Positions 37,499-47,933 of a stretch of 64,000 bases of DNA are shown here, piece by piece; position 1 is the first letter of the stretch, and each line of letters opens with the position of its first letter. A model generated the notes under the pieces. That model worked only from the letters and a program-made list of their open reading frames with translations, was not told the origin of the DNA and searched no databases. The translations under genes were made by a program, and so were the position numbers. Source of the stretch: Sandaracinaceae bacterium (GTDB taxonomy: Bacteria; Myxococcota_A; Polyangia; Polyangiales; Sandaracinaceae); assembly GCA_040218145.1 (NCBI GenBank), contig JAVJQK010000031.1:62001-126000 (forward strand), given 5' to 3'.

Positions 37499-40400
37499 AT
37501 GCGTCGCCTCACCACGTTCTCGTGCTTTCTCCTCCTCGCCGCGTGCGGGGAGCCCCCTTCGACCGACTGCGCCACCGAGGGCTGCGCCGATCCCGCGCGC
37601 ACCTGCGTGCCCCACGACGACGGCAGCGCCACCTGTGAGTGCGCGGACGACACGGTCGACGTCGGGGGCGAGTGCGTCGAGCCCGGCGAGTGCATGGAGG
37701 GCGAGTGCGGGGAGCATGGCCGCTGCGAGGCCGGCGCCTGTGTCTGCGACGCCGGACACATCGGAGCCCGGTGCGAGCGCTGCGCGGAAGGCCTGCACGG
37801 CGACGGCGCGGGCGGCTGCACCGACGACGTCTGCCTGCCCGACCCGTGCGACCCCGGCCGGCGCTGCGTCGCGGTCGAGGGCGAGGCCACCTGCCGCTGC
37901 CCCGCCGGCCAGCACGACGAGGACGGCGCGTGCGTGCCCGACACCACGTGCATGGAGGAGAGCTGCGCCGGGCACGGCGTCTGCGACGACGCGGGGGGCT
38001 CCGTCTCGTGCGCGTGCGAGGCGGGCTGGGGGCGCGTACTGCGACGCCTGCGACGAGGCGGGCGGCTGGCACGCGGACGGCGCGGGCGGCTGTACGATGG
38101 ACGCTTGTTTGCCCAACCCGTGCACCGCGCCGGACCGCGGGGTCTGCACCATCGACGAGACGGAGGGCGTGATCTGCAGCTGCGATCCCGGCTTCCACGA
38201 CGACGGCTCGGGGGGATGTGTCGCCGACGAGGTGTGCACGGCGGACCGCTGCGGTGCGCACGGGGTCTGCGCGGAGATCGGCGGAGTGACGGAGTGCACG
38301 TGCGACGCGGGCTGGACGGACGACGCGTGCGACGCGTGCGACGCGGCGGCCGGCTACCACGACGACGGGATGGGCGGCTGCACCACCGACGTCTGCCTGC
38401 CCAACCCCTGCGCCACGCCGAACCGGAGCGTGTGCGCCGACGTCGGCGGCGTGGCGGAGTGCAGCTGCGATCCGGGCTACCACCCGGACGGCGTCGGCGG
38501 GTGCACCATGGACCCGTGCATCCCCGATCCGTGCGCCGGGACCGGTCAGCTCTGCCGCGAGGTCGCCGGCATGGCCGAGTGCTACACGCCGGCGTGCGAC
38601 GACGGGAACCCCTGCACCGACGACGCGTTCGACGGCGCGGCGTGTGTCTTCTCGCCTCGCGCGGACGGGAGCAGCTGCTCGACGACCGTGTGCCAGAGCG
38701 GTCAGACCTGTACGGCGAGCGTATGCGGCGGAGGCAGCGCCGTGAGCTGCGACGACGCGAACCCGTGCACGGACGACGCGTGCGACGCCGTCACGGGGTG
38801 CAGCAACGTGGTGGACGACACGAACGTCCCGGACGACGGCCTCGCGTGCACCGAGGACGTCTGCGCCGCGGGCGTCGCGTCGAGCACGCCGCGCGACGCG
38901 CGCTGCGACGACGGGCTGTGGTGCACGGGCACCGAGGTGTGCCTCCCCGGAGACGCGCGCGCCGACGCGAGCGGCTGCGTGGCCGAGGCGGCGCCGACCG
39001 CGCCTGGCCCCGACGGTCCTTGCGGCACGTGGTCCTGCGTCGAGGCGAGCCGCTCGTGGTCGCTGAGCGCGGTGAGCGCGGGCAGCGCGTGCGACGACGG
39101 GATCGCCTGCACGACCGGAGACGCCTGCAGCGGGGACGGCGCGTGCCGCGGCGCCGTCACGGCCGCGTGCCGGGTGGGGGCCACGGCCGCCTGCACCACG
39201 ACCCGCCCGCTCGGCGCGAGCGTGGACATCCCGCGCGCGTCCGTCCGCGGCGCGCTCTCCTTCGAGGGCGCCACGCCCGTGGGGAGCGGGTCCGACGACG
39301 AGGTGAACCTCTGGCTGCAGAACCAGCACACCGGCTCGCTGGTCCACCTCGAGCAGATCGACTTCACCAGCTGGGACGGCGCGCGATACCCCGTGCGCAG
39401 CTGGGACTTCCGCGACGACCACGCCATCGACCTCGACGTGCTCCCGGGCACCTACGACCTGATCTACCAGCGCTTCTGGGGCAGCGGCGACGCGACGCGT
39501 GACTGGGGCGGCGCCCCGGACGGCACCTACCCCTTCGGCAGCCACGTCTGGCGCGCGGACATCGTGCTCGGGCCGGGCACCAACACGCTCGACGTCGGTC
39601 TGCCCCGCGCGCGGATCAGCGGCGCGCTCACGTTCGACGGCGGGGCACCGATCGGCAGCGGCGCGGACGACGAGGTGAACCTCTGGCTGCGCGACACCCG
39701 CACCGGCTCGCTCGTCCACCTCGAGCAGGTCGACTTCACCAGCTGGGACGGCGCGCAGTACCCCGTGCGCAGCTGGGACTTCCGCGACGACCACGCCATC
39801 GACCTCGACGTGCTCCCGGGCACCTACGACATCCTCTACCAGCGCTTCTGGGGCAGCGGCGACGCGTCGCGCGATTGGGGCGGCGCGCCCGACCGCACCT
39901 ATCCGTTCGGCAGCCACGTCTTGCGGCGAGACGTGGTCTTCGGCCCGGGCGTCAACACGCTCGACGTCGACATCCCGACCGCGCGCGTCACCGGGAGCCT
40001 GACCTTCGACGGGGCGGCCCCGGTCGGCAGCGGCTCGGACGACGAGGTGAACCTCTGGCTCCGCGACACCCGCACGGGCTCACTGGTGCACCTCGAGCAG
40101 ATCGACTTCACCTCGTGGGACGGCGCGCAATACCCCGTGCGAAGCTGGGACTTCCGCGACGACCACGTCATCGACCTCGACGTCCTCCCGGGGACCTACG
40201 ACGTCATCTACCAGCGCTTCTGGGGCAGCGGGGACGCCGACCGCGACTGGGGCGGCGCGCCCGACGGCACCTACCCCTTCGGCAGCCACGTGCTGATGGA
40301 GGGCGTGGTCCTCGGGCCTGGCGTCAACACGCTCGACGTCGACATCCCGCGCGCGTCGGTGATGGGCACGCTCACCTTCGCGGGCGGACCCGCCGTGGGG

Positions 40401-41435
40401 AGCGGCGCGGACGACGAGGTGAACCTCTGGCTGCGCGACACGCGCACCGGCTCGCTCGTGCACCTCGAGCAGATCGACTTCACGTCGTGGGACGGCGCGC
40501 AGTACCCCGTGCGCAGCTGGGACTTCCGCGACGACCGCGTCATCGCCCTCGACGTTCTGCCCGGCACCTACGACCTCGTCTATCGCCGCTTCTGGGGCAG
40601 CGGGGACGCCGACCGCGACTGGGGCGGCGCGCCCGACGGCACCTATCCCTTCGGCAGCCACGTGCTGCGGGCCGGGATCGTCATCGCGCCGGGCGCGAAC
40701 ACGCTCGACGTCGACATCCCGCGCGCCTCGGTGATGGGCGCGCTCACCTTCGCGGGCGGGCCCGCCGTGGGGAGCGGCGCGGACGACGAGGTGAACGTCT
40801 GGCTCCGCGACGTCGCCACCGGCTCGCTCGTGCACCTCGAGCAGATCGACTTCACGTCGTGGGATGGCGCGCAGTACCCCGTGCGCAGCTGGGACTTCCG
40901 CGACGACCGCGTCATCGCGCTCGACGTCCTGCCCGGCACCTACGACGTCCTCGTGCGCCGCTTCTGGGGGAGCGGGGACGCGCTGCGGGACTGGGGCGGC
41001 GCGCCCGATGGCACCTACCCCTTCGGGAGCCACGTGCTGATGAGCTCGGTCGTCATCGGCCCGGGCTCGAACGCGCTGAACGTCGACGTGCCGCGCGCCT
41101 CGGTCAGCGGCGCGCTCACCTTCGCGGGTGCGGCCCCCGTCGGGAGCGGCAGCGACGACGAGGTGAACGTCTGGCTCCGCGACCGCGCCACCGGCTCGCT
41201 GGTGCACCTCGAGCAGGTGGACTTCGCGAGCTGGGACGGATCGCGCTACCCGGTCCGGAGCTGGGACTTCCGCGACGATCACGTCGTCGATCTCGACGTG
41301 GCCCCCGGGAGCTACGACCTCGTCTACCGCCGCTTCTGGGGCAGCGGCGACGCGAGCCGGGACTGGGGCGGCGCCCCGGACGGCACCTACCCCTTCGGCA
41401 GCCAGCTGCTGCGCGAGTGCGTCAGCTTGCCCTGA
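37499..41435 (+). CDS. giant EGF-like/tandem-repeat lipoprotein with a frameshift
   Basis: Start ATG 37499 gives the lipoprotein signal MRRLTTFSCFLLLAACGEPP. Cys-rich EGF-like modules follow (ECGEHGRCEAGACVCDAGHI; SCDPGFHDDGSGGC; CDAGWTDDACDACDA; CLPNPCATPNRSVC) to about 39180, then six tandem 124-residue repeats to the end. The frame breaks at a run of five G (38028-38032): before it the protein reads CEAGWG, after it, in the next frame, YCDACDEAGGWHADGAGGC. One G fewer rejoins them as GWGAYCDAC, matching a later copy (GWTDDACDACDA). Either a sequencing error or a true inactivating shift. With the fix it is about 1312 residues and surface-exposed; function unknown. Confidence 0.75.
39231..41420 (+). 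repeat. six tandem 372-bp coding repeats (124-residue domain)
   Basis: Units start at 39231, 39603, 39975, 40347, 40719 and 41091, exactly 372 bases apart with no spacers. Each reads about: GALTFDGAAPVGSGSDDEVN, then WLRDTRTGSLVHLEQIDFTS, WDGAQYPVRSWDFRDD, LDVLPGTYDVIYQRFWGSGD, DWGGAPDGTYPFGSHVL. The copies are very similar at DNA level, so the array expanded recently or is homogenised. The strand pattern (SGALTF, LPGTYDL) recalls carboxypeptidase-regulatory-like beta-sandwiches, but I do not recognise the domain. Confidence 0.9.
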
Positions 41436-41438
41436 CGC

Positions 41439-43442
41439 TCACGGCGCGCAGTTGGCCCAGCGGCTGGCGATGCCGTCGCCGGGGGGCGCGTACCAGATCC
41501 TCGCCTGCGCGTAGGTGACCGCGATCCCTTCGTGCGCGGCGGTGGGGAAGGCGCCTCCCGCCGACACGCGCGAGACGTCGAAGACGTGCACCCCGGAGCG
41601 GATCATCAGCTGGAAGGCGCGCGGCGTGCCGGTCGCGCCGATGGGGAAGCTCGAGGTGTGCACCACGCCGAGGAAATACGTGTCTCCGTGCACCGCGAGC
41701 CCGATCCGGCTCGAGGGATCGACCGGGTCGTCGGGCGTGGTCCCCGTCGTGACCCGCCCCAGATCCGGGCTCGACGACAGCGACGCGAGGAAGGCGTAGC
41801 GGATCTCGGAGTCGGACGCGCTCCCGCCGCGGGTCGACCAGGCGAGCATCGCGTCGGGCGTGGGCGTGCCCCCGGTGGACGCGACGGCGACGTCCCACAC
41901 GAGCGCGGGGCTGGCGATGGTGCGCGCGGTGATGGCGGGCGTCGCGCTCGCGCCGCGGACCCAGCGCAGCTCCACGTCGCGAAGATCGGTGCTCGCGAAC
42001 GCCACCAGGTCCCCGCCCGCCGAGGGGGTGACGGTGAACGGGCGCGAGGTCCGGCCGAGCTCGATCGGGCCGGCGAGCCAGCGATGATCCGTCAGCCGGT
42101 AGACGCGCCGGCGCAGCCGCCCTCCGCTCTCGACCGTGTAGAGGTAGACGTGGCTCGCGTCGACCGACACGCGGACCTGTGAGGCGGAGACGGGGATGGT
42201 CGTGCTCCAGCGCGTCGTGAGGTTCGCGTTGAGCCGCTGGAGGATCACGTAGCTGCCGAACGCCGACGCGAACGCGATGGTGGAGGTGCCATGGCTCGCG
42301 GCGTGAAAGCGGCGGGTGGCGGTGAGCGGGACGGGGCCGCCGGTCACGAGCCCGCCCGCCGTCTGCTCGAAGCCATACACGTCGCCGTCGGCGTACCAGA
42401 AGGAGCGCCGGCTCGAGCCCAGCTCCACGACCACCGGGCGCTCGTAGGCGCGGGTGGGAGCCTCGACCGCGGGGGCGTCCCACGCCAGGACGCCCTCGTC
42501 GCGCAGCCCGTCGCAGTCGTCGTCGCTGAAGTTGCAGCTCTCGGCCGGGGGCGTGCACGCGAAGAGCGCGGGCGGGTTGCACGACGCGCTGCACGCGCCG
42601 GTGCCGGTGCTGCCGCAGACGGTGGTGCAGCTGGTGGAGGCGCCGCGCACGCACGCAAAGGTCTGGTCGGGCGCCCCGTCGCAGTCGTCGTCGGCGCCGT
42701 CACAGGTCTCGCTCGCGCCGGGGAAGCGGCTCGCCGACGCGTCGTCGCAGTCGCCAGCGCGGTCCGCGTACCCAGGCGGCGCGGCGCACGCCTGCGTGGT
42801 GGCGCCCGCGCCCCAGCCGTCTCCGTCGGCGTCCCGGTGGAAGGTGGAGAGCACGCCCTCGTCGACCGAGAGGTCGCAGTCTTGATCCACGCCGTCGCAC
42901 GTCTCGGTCGCGCCGGGGTGACACGCGCCGCAGGTGTCGTCGCAGTCGCTGGCGTCGTCGACGAAGCCCATCGGGACCGCGCAGGCGCGCGCACGCATGT
43001 CGCGGTCGCCGTGCCCGTCCCCGTCGCGGTCGGCGTAGTAGCTGCGCTGCACCCCCTCGTCGACGAGCCCGTCGCAGTCCTGATCCACCTCGTCGCAGGT
43101 CTCGCGTCCGTCGGGATGACAGGCGGCGCAGTCGTCATCGCAGTCGCGCGCGTCGGCCACGTAGCCCTCGGGGCGGGCGCAGCGCTCGACCGAGTCGGAC
43201 GGATCGCCCGCGCCGTCTCGATCGCGATCCCGGTACCAGCGGGTGGGCGCCTCGCACGGCGCCGCGTCCGGGAGCCCCCGCGAGGCGTCGAGGGGCGCGC
43301 TCGCGTCGCGGGTCGCCCCGTCGGTCGGGGCACCTCCGTCCGTGGTCGGAGGGGGGCCCGCGTCCGCGACGCCGGGGGGCGTCATCTCGCAAGCAGAGAG
43401 GGTCAGGAGGAGGAGAGCCAGGGAGGCGCGTCGATGAGTCAT
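41439..43442 (-). CDS. MopE-like lipoprotein with putative metal-binding Cys/Asp repeats
   Basis: 667 residues. Signal and lipobox SLALLLLTLSACEM, then an Ala/Asp/Gly/Pro linker. Residues about 65-300 contain repeats of the form DCDDxCxACHPxxxETCDxxDQDCDG, for example ETCDEVDQDCDGLVDEG and ETCDGVDQDCDLSVDEG, and RDADGDGWGAG; this is the MopE/putative metal-binding motif common in myxobacterial surface proteins. The C-terminal 340 residues are beta-rich (RRSFWYADGDVYGFEQTAG; VYLYTVESGGRLRRRVYRL), like a propeller. It converges with the repeat protein, their stops being 3 bases apart, and a terminator of ftsZ lies just upstream of its start. Confidence 0.82.
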   Translation of the reverse strand: MTHRRASLALLLLTLSACEMTPPGVADAGPPPTTDGGAPTDGATRDASAPLDASRGLPDAAPCEAPTRWYRDRDRDGAGDPSDSVERCARPEGYVADARDCDDDCAACHPDGRETCDEVDQDCDGLVDEGVQRSYYADRDGDGHGDRDMRARACAVPMGFVDDASDCDDTCGACHPGATETCDGVDQDCDLSVDEGVLSTFHRDADGDGWGAGATTQACAAPPGYADRAGDCDDASASRFPGASETCDGADDDCDGAPDQTFACVRGASTSCTTVCGSTGTGACSASCNPPALFACTPPAESCNFSDDDCDGLRDEGVLAWDAPAVEAPTRAYERPVVVELGSSRRSFWYADGDVYGFEQTAGGLVTGGPVPLTATRRFHAASHGTSTIAFASAFGSYVILQRLNANLTTRWSTTIPVSASQVRVSVDASHVYLYTVESGGRLRRRVYRLTDHRWLAGPIELGRTSRPFTVTPSAGGDLVAFASTDLRDVELRWVRGASATPAITARTIASPALVWDVAVASTGGTPTPDAMLAWSTRGGSASDSEIRYAFLASLSSSPDLGRVTTGTTPDDPVDPSSRIGLAVHGDTYFLGVVHTSSFPIGATGTPRAFQLMIRSGVHVFDVSRVSAGGAFPTAAHEGIAVTYAQARIWYAPPGDGIASRWANCAP

Positions 43443-43486
43443 GCCGGCGTCCTCGGCCCTCCGGATGACTCGTTGCGTGCGCTCAG

Positions 43487-43528
43487 AAAAAAAAGACAGA
43501 GCCCCCGCGGAGGTTCCGCGAGGGCTCT
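43487..43528 (-). terminator. intrinsic terminator of ftsZ
   Basis: Minus-strand hairpin: arms GAGCCCTCGCGG and CCGCGGGGGCTC (one mismatch or bulge, loop AACCT-like) at 43499-43528, followed by eight T (A-run 43487-43494). It starts about 26 bases after the ftsZ stop. The classical stem plus U-tract makes this the clearest terminator in the window. Confidence 0.85.
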
Positions 43529-43553
43529 CATCGGGTCGTTCGGCCGCTGCGGC

Positions 43554-44774
43554 TCAGTCGTGCGCGGAGCCGCGCCGGAGGTAGGCCGGGATGTCCAGCA
43601 CCGCCTCGTCGTGCAGCGCGGTCGCGCCGAACGCGCGGCCGCCGACGCGGGCCTCGGAGATCGAGACCTGCTCGGGCGCGACGCTGCTCCGCCGGGCGCG
43701 GATGCTCTCGCGCGGCGCCACGCTGCGGCGCGAGGGGACCTGCACGGGGATGCTCGGCCGGCTGGTGCGGGCCGCGGCCTGCGGCTGCACCTCCTCCATC
43801 TGACGCGCCTCGGCGTCGAAGCCGGTCGCGATGACGGTGACCTTCACCACGTCGCCCATGTCCATGTCGGTCACGAGGCCGAAGATGATGTTCGCGTCCT
43901 CGTGCGCCTCTTGCTGCACCAGGCTGGCCGCCTCGTTGATCTCCTTCAGCCGCACGTCCGGGCCGGCGGTGAAGTTGATGAGGATGCCGGTCGCGCCCTC
44001 GACGCTGACCTCGTCGAGGAGCGGGCTGTTGATGGCCATGCTCGCCGCGTCGATCGCGCGGCGGTCACCCTTGCCGTAGCCCGTGCCCATCAGCGCGCGG
44101 CCCATGCCGCTCATGATCGTCTTCACGTCCGCGAAGTCGACGTTGATCATGCCGCTGTGGGTGATGAGGTCGCTGATGCCGCGCACCGCCTGGACGAGCA
44201 CGTCGTCCGCGCGGCGGAAGGCCTCGAGCAAGCTCATGTCCTCTTCTTCGAGGTTGAGGAGCTTCTGGTTCGGGATCGTGATGATCGTGTCGACGCTCGC
44301 CCCGAGGTCGTCGATGCCGGCCTCGGCGTTGCGCGAGCGGCGCTTGCCTTCGAAGAGGAAGGGCTTGGTCACCACGCCCACCGTGAGCGCGCCCATGTCC
44401 CGCGCGACCTGCGCGATGATGGGGGCGGCGCCGGTGCCGGTCCCGCCGCCCATGCCGGCGGTGATGAAGACCATGTCCGCGCCCTCGAGCGCCTCGCTGA
44501 CCCGCTGCACGTCCTCGAGCGCCGCCTTGCGGCCGACGTCGGGGTTCGCCCCCGCGCCGAGGCCCTTGGTCAGGGCCGGCCCGAGCTGGATCTTGGTCGG
44601 AGCGAGGTTGGCCTCGAGCGCCTGCATGTCGGTGTTGCCGGCGATGAACTCCACGCCCTCGAGCCCGCTGTGGATCATCGTGTTGAGCGCGTTGCCGCCG
44701 CCCCCGCCGACGCCCACCACCTTGATGCGCGCCTGCATCTCCGCGTCATCCGCGAACTCGATCGAGATTCCCAT
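43554..44774 (-). CDS. ftsZ: cell division protein FtsZ
   Basis: 406 residues; ATG 44774 follows GGGAGGA with an 8-base gap. The tubulin-like GTPase that forms the division ring. The GTP-binding loop GGGGGNALN and the tubulin signature [12 protein letters not shown] (near residue 107) are present, as is the catalytic T7 region [11 protein letters not shown]. The C-terminal linker is basic ([16 protein letters not shown]) and the tail ends [14 protein letters not shown], the peptide that binds FtsA. It follows ftsA by 89 bases and is closed by a strong terminator. Confidence 0.97.
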   Translation of the reverse strand: MGISIEFADDAEMQARIKVVGVGGGGGNALNTMIHSGLEGVEFIAGNTDMQALEANLAPTKIQLGPALTKGLGAGANPDVGRKAALEDVQRVSEALEGADMVFITAGMGGGTGTGAAPIIAQVARDMGALTVGVVTKPFLFEGKRRSRNAEAGIDDLGASVDTIITIPNQKLLNLEEEDMSLLEAFRRADDVLVQAVRGISDLITHSGMINVDFADVKTIMSGMGRALMGTGYGKGDRRAIDAASMAINSPLLDEVSVEGATGILINFTAGPDVRLKEINEAASLVQQEAHEDANIIFGLVTDMDMGDVVKVTVIATGFDAEARQMEEVQPQAAARTSRPSIPVQVPSRRSVAPRESIRARRSSVAPEQVSISEARVGGRAFGATALHDEAVLDIPAYLRRGSAHD

Positions 44775-44863
44775 TTCGTGTTCCTCCCTGATGCGCGCCC
44801 TGGGTTCGCCCTCCCATGGGTCGCGCAGAAAGCTTCGTTCTCAGTTTGTTCAGAAGACGGTCT

Positions 44864-46105
44864 TCAGAAGACCTCGCGGAACCACTGGCCGAGCTTCTGG
44901 CCCCAGCCGTCCTGCGCCGCGATGTGAGCCACCGACGACGCCGTGTCGTCCATGGCGGGCGCCTGCCGAATGCGCTCGGCGCCGTACTTCACCAGCCCCA
45001 CCCCCGTCGAGTAGGAGGGGCTCTTGACCACGTCCATCAGGCCGCCGACGCCCTGCGGGGCGCCGCGCCGAACGGGCAGGCCGAGGATCTGCTCCGCGAG
45101 CTCCGGCATTCCGTCGAGCTGCGTGGTGCCGCCCGTGACCACCGCGCCGCTCGCGAGCATGTCCGCGAAGCCGGTCTCGGCGATGACGTGGGCCACCGCC
45201 TGGAAGATCTCCTCCACGCGGGGCTCGATGATCTGACAGAGCACGTGACGCGGAAGGACGCGCGGGGGGCGGCCGCCGACGCTGGGGACCTCGATGGTCT
45301 CCTCTTCGTCGACCATCGCCGTCGCGGCGCAGCCGTACTTGATCTTGATGCGCTCCGCCTCGGCCATCGGCGTGCGGAGGCCGGTCGCGATGTCGTTGGT
45401 GAGGTTGATCCCGCCGATGGGGATCACGCTCGTGTGCACGACCGCGCCGTCCACGTAGATGATGAGGTCGGTGGTGCCGCCGCCGACGTCGATCAGCGCG
45501 ACGCCGATCTCCTTCTCGTCCTCGCTGAGCACCGCGTGGGCGCTGGCGAGCGGCTCGAGCACCATCTCCGCGACGTGCAGGTCGCAGCGCTCGCAGCACT
45601 TGGTGATGTTCTGCGCGGCGGAGCTCGCCGCGGTCACCAGGTGCACGCGCGCCTCGAGGCGGACGCCGCTCATGCCGACCGGCTCGCGGATCCCGTCCTG
45701 GTCATCGACGATGTACTCCTGCGGGAGCACGTGGATCACGTGGCGGTCGCCGGGCAGCGGGATGGCCTTCGCCTGCTCCAGCACGCGGCGGACGTCCTCT
45801 TCGGACACCTCGCGGGTGCTGATGGCGGCGACGCCCTCCTGGTTCATGCCCCGGACGTGGCTGCCGGCGATGCCGGCGTAGACGCTGGCGATCTCGACGC
45901 CGGCCATGGTCTCGGCCTGCTCGATCGCCGCGCGGATGGCCTGGACGGTCGACTCGATGTTGACGACCACGCCCTTGCGAAGGCCCTTGGACGGCACCGA
46001 ACCGATCCCGATGATGTCCAGGCCATCATCGGTCACCTCGGCGACGATCGCACAGACCTTCGTCGTGCCGAGGTCGAGGCCTGCGATGATTTCGTTCTCG
46101 GACAT
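44864..46105 (-). CDS. ftsA: cell division protein FtsA
   Basis: 413 residues. An actin-like ATPase that tethers FtsZ to the membrane. Motifs: IAGLDLGTTKVCAIVAEV (phosphate 1), GVALIDVGGGTTDLIIY (phosphate 2), GAVVTGGTTQLDGMPELA (adenosine), and the SHV/REVSEEDVRRV 1C-domain region. The C-terminus ends in an amphipathic helix (WGQKLGQWFREVF), the membrane-targeting sequence. GAGGAGC lies upstream of ATG 46105. It is the first gene of ftsAZ here; a divergent kinase, not ftsQ or a mur gene, stands on its 5' side, 118 bases away. Confidence 0.96.
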   Translation of the reverse strand: MSENEIIAGLDLGTTKVCAIVAEVTDDGLDIIGIGSVPSKGLRKGVVVNIESTVQAIRAAIEQAETMAGVEIASVYAGIAGSHVRGMNQEGVAAISTREVSEEDVRRVLEQAKAIPLPGDRHVIHVLPQEYIVDDQDGIREPVGMSGVRLEARVHLVTAASSAAQNITKCCERCDLHVAEMVLEPLASAHAVLSEDEKEIGVALIDVGGGTTDLIIYVDGAVVHTSVIPIGGINLTNDIATGLRTPMAEAERIKIKYGCAATAMVDEEETIEVPSVGGRPPRVLPRHVLCQIIEPRVEEIFQAVAHVIAETGFADMLASGAVVTGGTTQLDGMPELAEQILGLPVRRGAPQGVGGLMDVVKSPSYSTGVGLVKYGAERIRQAPAMDDTASSVAHIAAQDGWGQKLGQWFREVF

Positions 46106-46223
46106 CCGTCGTTGCTCCTCGGGGCCTTCGTTGCGCCCCCACGAGCAGCACTACAGGACGCTGATCCGGGACACCAAATTTCGTGCAACCAAAAGCGCGC
46201 GGCGCGATACCCTCGGCGCAACG

Positions 46224-47933
46224 ATGGCCGTCTGCCCCACCTGCGGCCGCGACGTGGGCGACGCCTCGTACTGCCCGCACGACGGCACGCCGCTCGCCCA
46301 CCTGGGCCGCGGGCCCGCCGCGATGCCCTCGCTGGGCGACGTGGTGGACGGGCGCTATCGGCTGCTCTCGGAGCTGGGCAAGGGCGGCATGGCGATGGTG
46401 TTCGCGGCCCACGCCGAGGCGCTCGGTCAAGAGGTCGCGCTGAAGGTGCTCTACCCCCGGTGGGGCGACCACCGGAAGACGGTGGCGCGCTTCGCCCGGG
46501 AGGCGCGCGCCACGTCGCAGATCGATCACCCGAACGTCGTGAAGGTGTACGACTTCGGCTACGCGCCCGAGGGCTTCTATTTCCTCGCCATGGAGAAGCT
46601 CGACGGGCGACCGCTCGCTGGCATGGTCGCCCCCGGCAAGGGGCTCCGGCCCGGGCGGGCCATCCGGTTCTTGCTCCAGATCGCCGACGGGATGGCGCGC
46701 GCCCACGAGCTGGGCGTGGTGCACCGCGACCTGAAGCCGGACAACGTGATGGTGCGGCGCGAAGGCGGCCGGGAGACGCTGACCCTGGTCGACTTCGGCC
46801 TCTCGAAGATCACCGAAGGAGACGGAGCGCCGGTCACCGCGCAGGGGGACGTCATCGGCACGCCGGACTTCATGGCCCCCGAGCAGTGGCAAGGCCTCGC
46901 GGTCGACGCCCGGGCCGACGTCTACGCGTTCGGCGTGATGGCCTACGAGCTGCTCTCCGGCGAGCTGCCCTTCGGAGGCGACACGCTGATCCAGAAGCTG
47001 CAGCAACACCTCTACTCGGTCGCGCTCCCGCTCGGAGACCACCCTCGGGTCCCGCGGCTCCCGGAGGGCCTCTCCGATCTGGTGATGCGGTGCATGGCCA
47101 AGGACCCGGTGGATCGACCGCCGCACATGGGCCGCGTGATCACGACCCTCCTCGAGATCGAGGAGCGCTCGCGCGCCGAGGACGCAGAGCGCACGCGGGC
47201 CGGGATCGGAGAGCCGCCGGCCGCGACCATCATGCAGGCGCCGGACGACGTCGGCATGGACCGGTCGGGGCTCACGAGCGAGCTCCGACGGCTGACGCGC
47301 GTGCGGCAAGCCAAGCTGATCGAGCTGGTCCCGTCGGTGTTCGCCTCCACGCCCCCCTCCGTCGAGGCGCTGCTGCGCGAGTTCGGAGAGCTCGAGGGTG
47401 CGCTCGCCCGGGCGGAGGAGGACTTCGCGCTCGCCGAGGCGAGCTTGCAGGAAGCCCAGCGCGCGCACCGCGCCAAGGAGGCGCAGCTCCGGGCGCAGCT
47501 CGTGGCGGCCAACCTGGCCCGCGCGGTGGGGCGACGCGCGTTGCCGTCGGAGCTGATGGAGGCCGGCGACGCCGACACGATCGCGATGGACGGGGAGCTC
47601 GAGACGCGCGCCGAAGCCAGCTCCGGTCCCCTCGAAGACGGCCCTCTCCGTGCGCTGCGAGAGGCCGAGGCGAAGCTCGCCGCCTTCGTGCACGCGCCCG
47701 ACGACGCCATCGACGCGGCCACCGCGCAGCGCGAGGACGCGCGGGCGCGGGTCGACGCGGCGGAGGGCCCCGTCCATGCGCGGTACGACGCGCTCGAGCG
47801 GGCGCTGCGTGAGGGACGCGGCGCCGATCCCTCGCGGCTCGGAGAGCTGGCCCAGCTCGACGGCGCCATCGCCACCTACCGCGCCCGGCTCGAGCTGCTC
47901 GCCCACCACGAACGAAGAAAGTCGGGCGCGTGA
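46224..47933 (+). CDS. soluble Zn-ribbon Ser/Thr kinase with helical C-terminal domain
   Basis: 569 residues from ATG 46224. An N-terminal Zn-ribbon-like motif (CPTCGRDVGDASYCPHDG, residues 4-21) precedes the kinase domain (about 39-305): GKGGMAMVFAAH, VALKVLYP, HRDLKPDNVMV, DFGLSKITEG, GTPDFMAPEQW. There is no membrane segment. The tail (about 345-569) is long amphipathic helix (ARAEEDFALAEASLQEAQRA; DGAIATYRARLELL) and is related to that of the next kinase (KLIELVPSVF here, RLAELVPTLF there). The next gene starts in its stop codon. It shares a 118-base upstream region with ftsA. Confidence 0.9.
   Translation: MAVCPTCGRDVGDASYCPHDGTPLAHLGRGPAAMPSLGDVVDGRYRLLSELGKGGMAMVFAAHAEALGQEVALKVLYPRWGDHRKTVARFAREARATSQIDHPNVVKVYDFGYAPEGFYFLAMEKLDGRPLAGMVAPGKGLRPGRAIRFLLQIADGMARAHELGVVHRDLKPDNVMVRREGGRETLTLVDFGLSKITEGDGAPVTAQGDVIGTPDFMAPEQWQGLAVDARADVYAFGVMAYELLSGELPFGGDTLIQKLQQHLYSVALPLGDHPRVPRLPEGLSDLVMRCMAKDPVDRPPHMGRVITTLLEIEERSRAEDAERTRAGIGEPPAATIMQAPDDVGMDRSGLTSELRRLTRVRQAKLIELVPSVFASTPPSVEALLREFGELEGALARAEEDFALAEASLQEAQRAHRAKEAQLRAQLVAANLARAVGRRALPSELMEAGDADTIAMDGELETRAEASSGPLEDGPLRALREAEAKLAAFVHAPDDAIDAATAQREDARARVDAAEGPVHARYDALERALREGRGADPSRLGELAQLDGAIATYRARLELLAHHERRKSGA

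Noticed and set aside
38020-38040. Programmed ribosomal frameshift in the EGF-repeat gene
   Set aside because: No slippery heptamer or following stimulatory structure is evident; five G alone is weak support. Error or mutation is simpler.
37509-39917. Large minus-strand frame opposite the EGF-repeat gene
   Set aside because: Composition is typical of GC-rich shadow frames (Ala/Arg/Val), while the plus strand shows EGF Cys spacing.
39231-41420. CRISPR-like array
   Set aside because: Units are 372 bp, contiguous and coding, without unique spacers.
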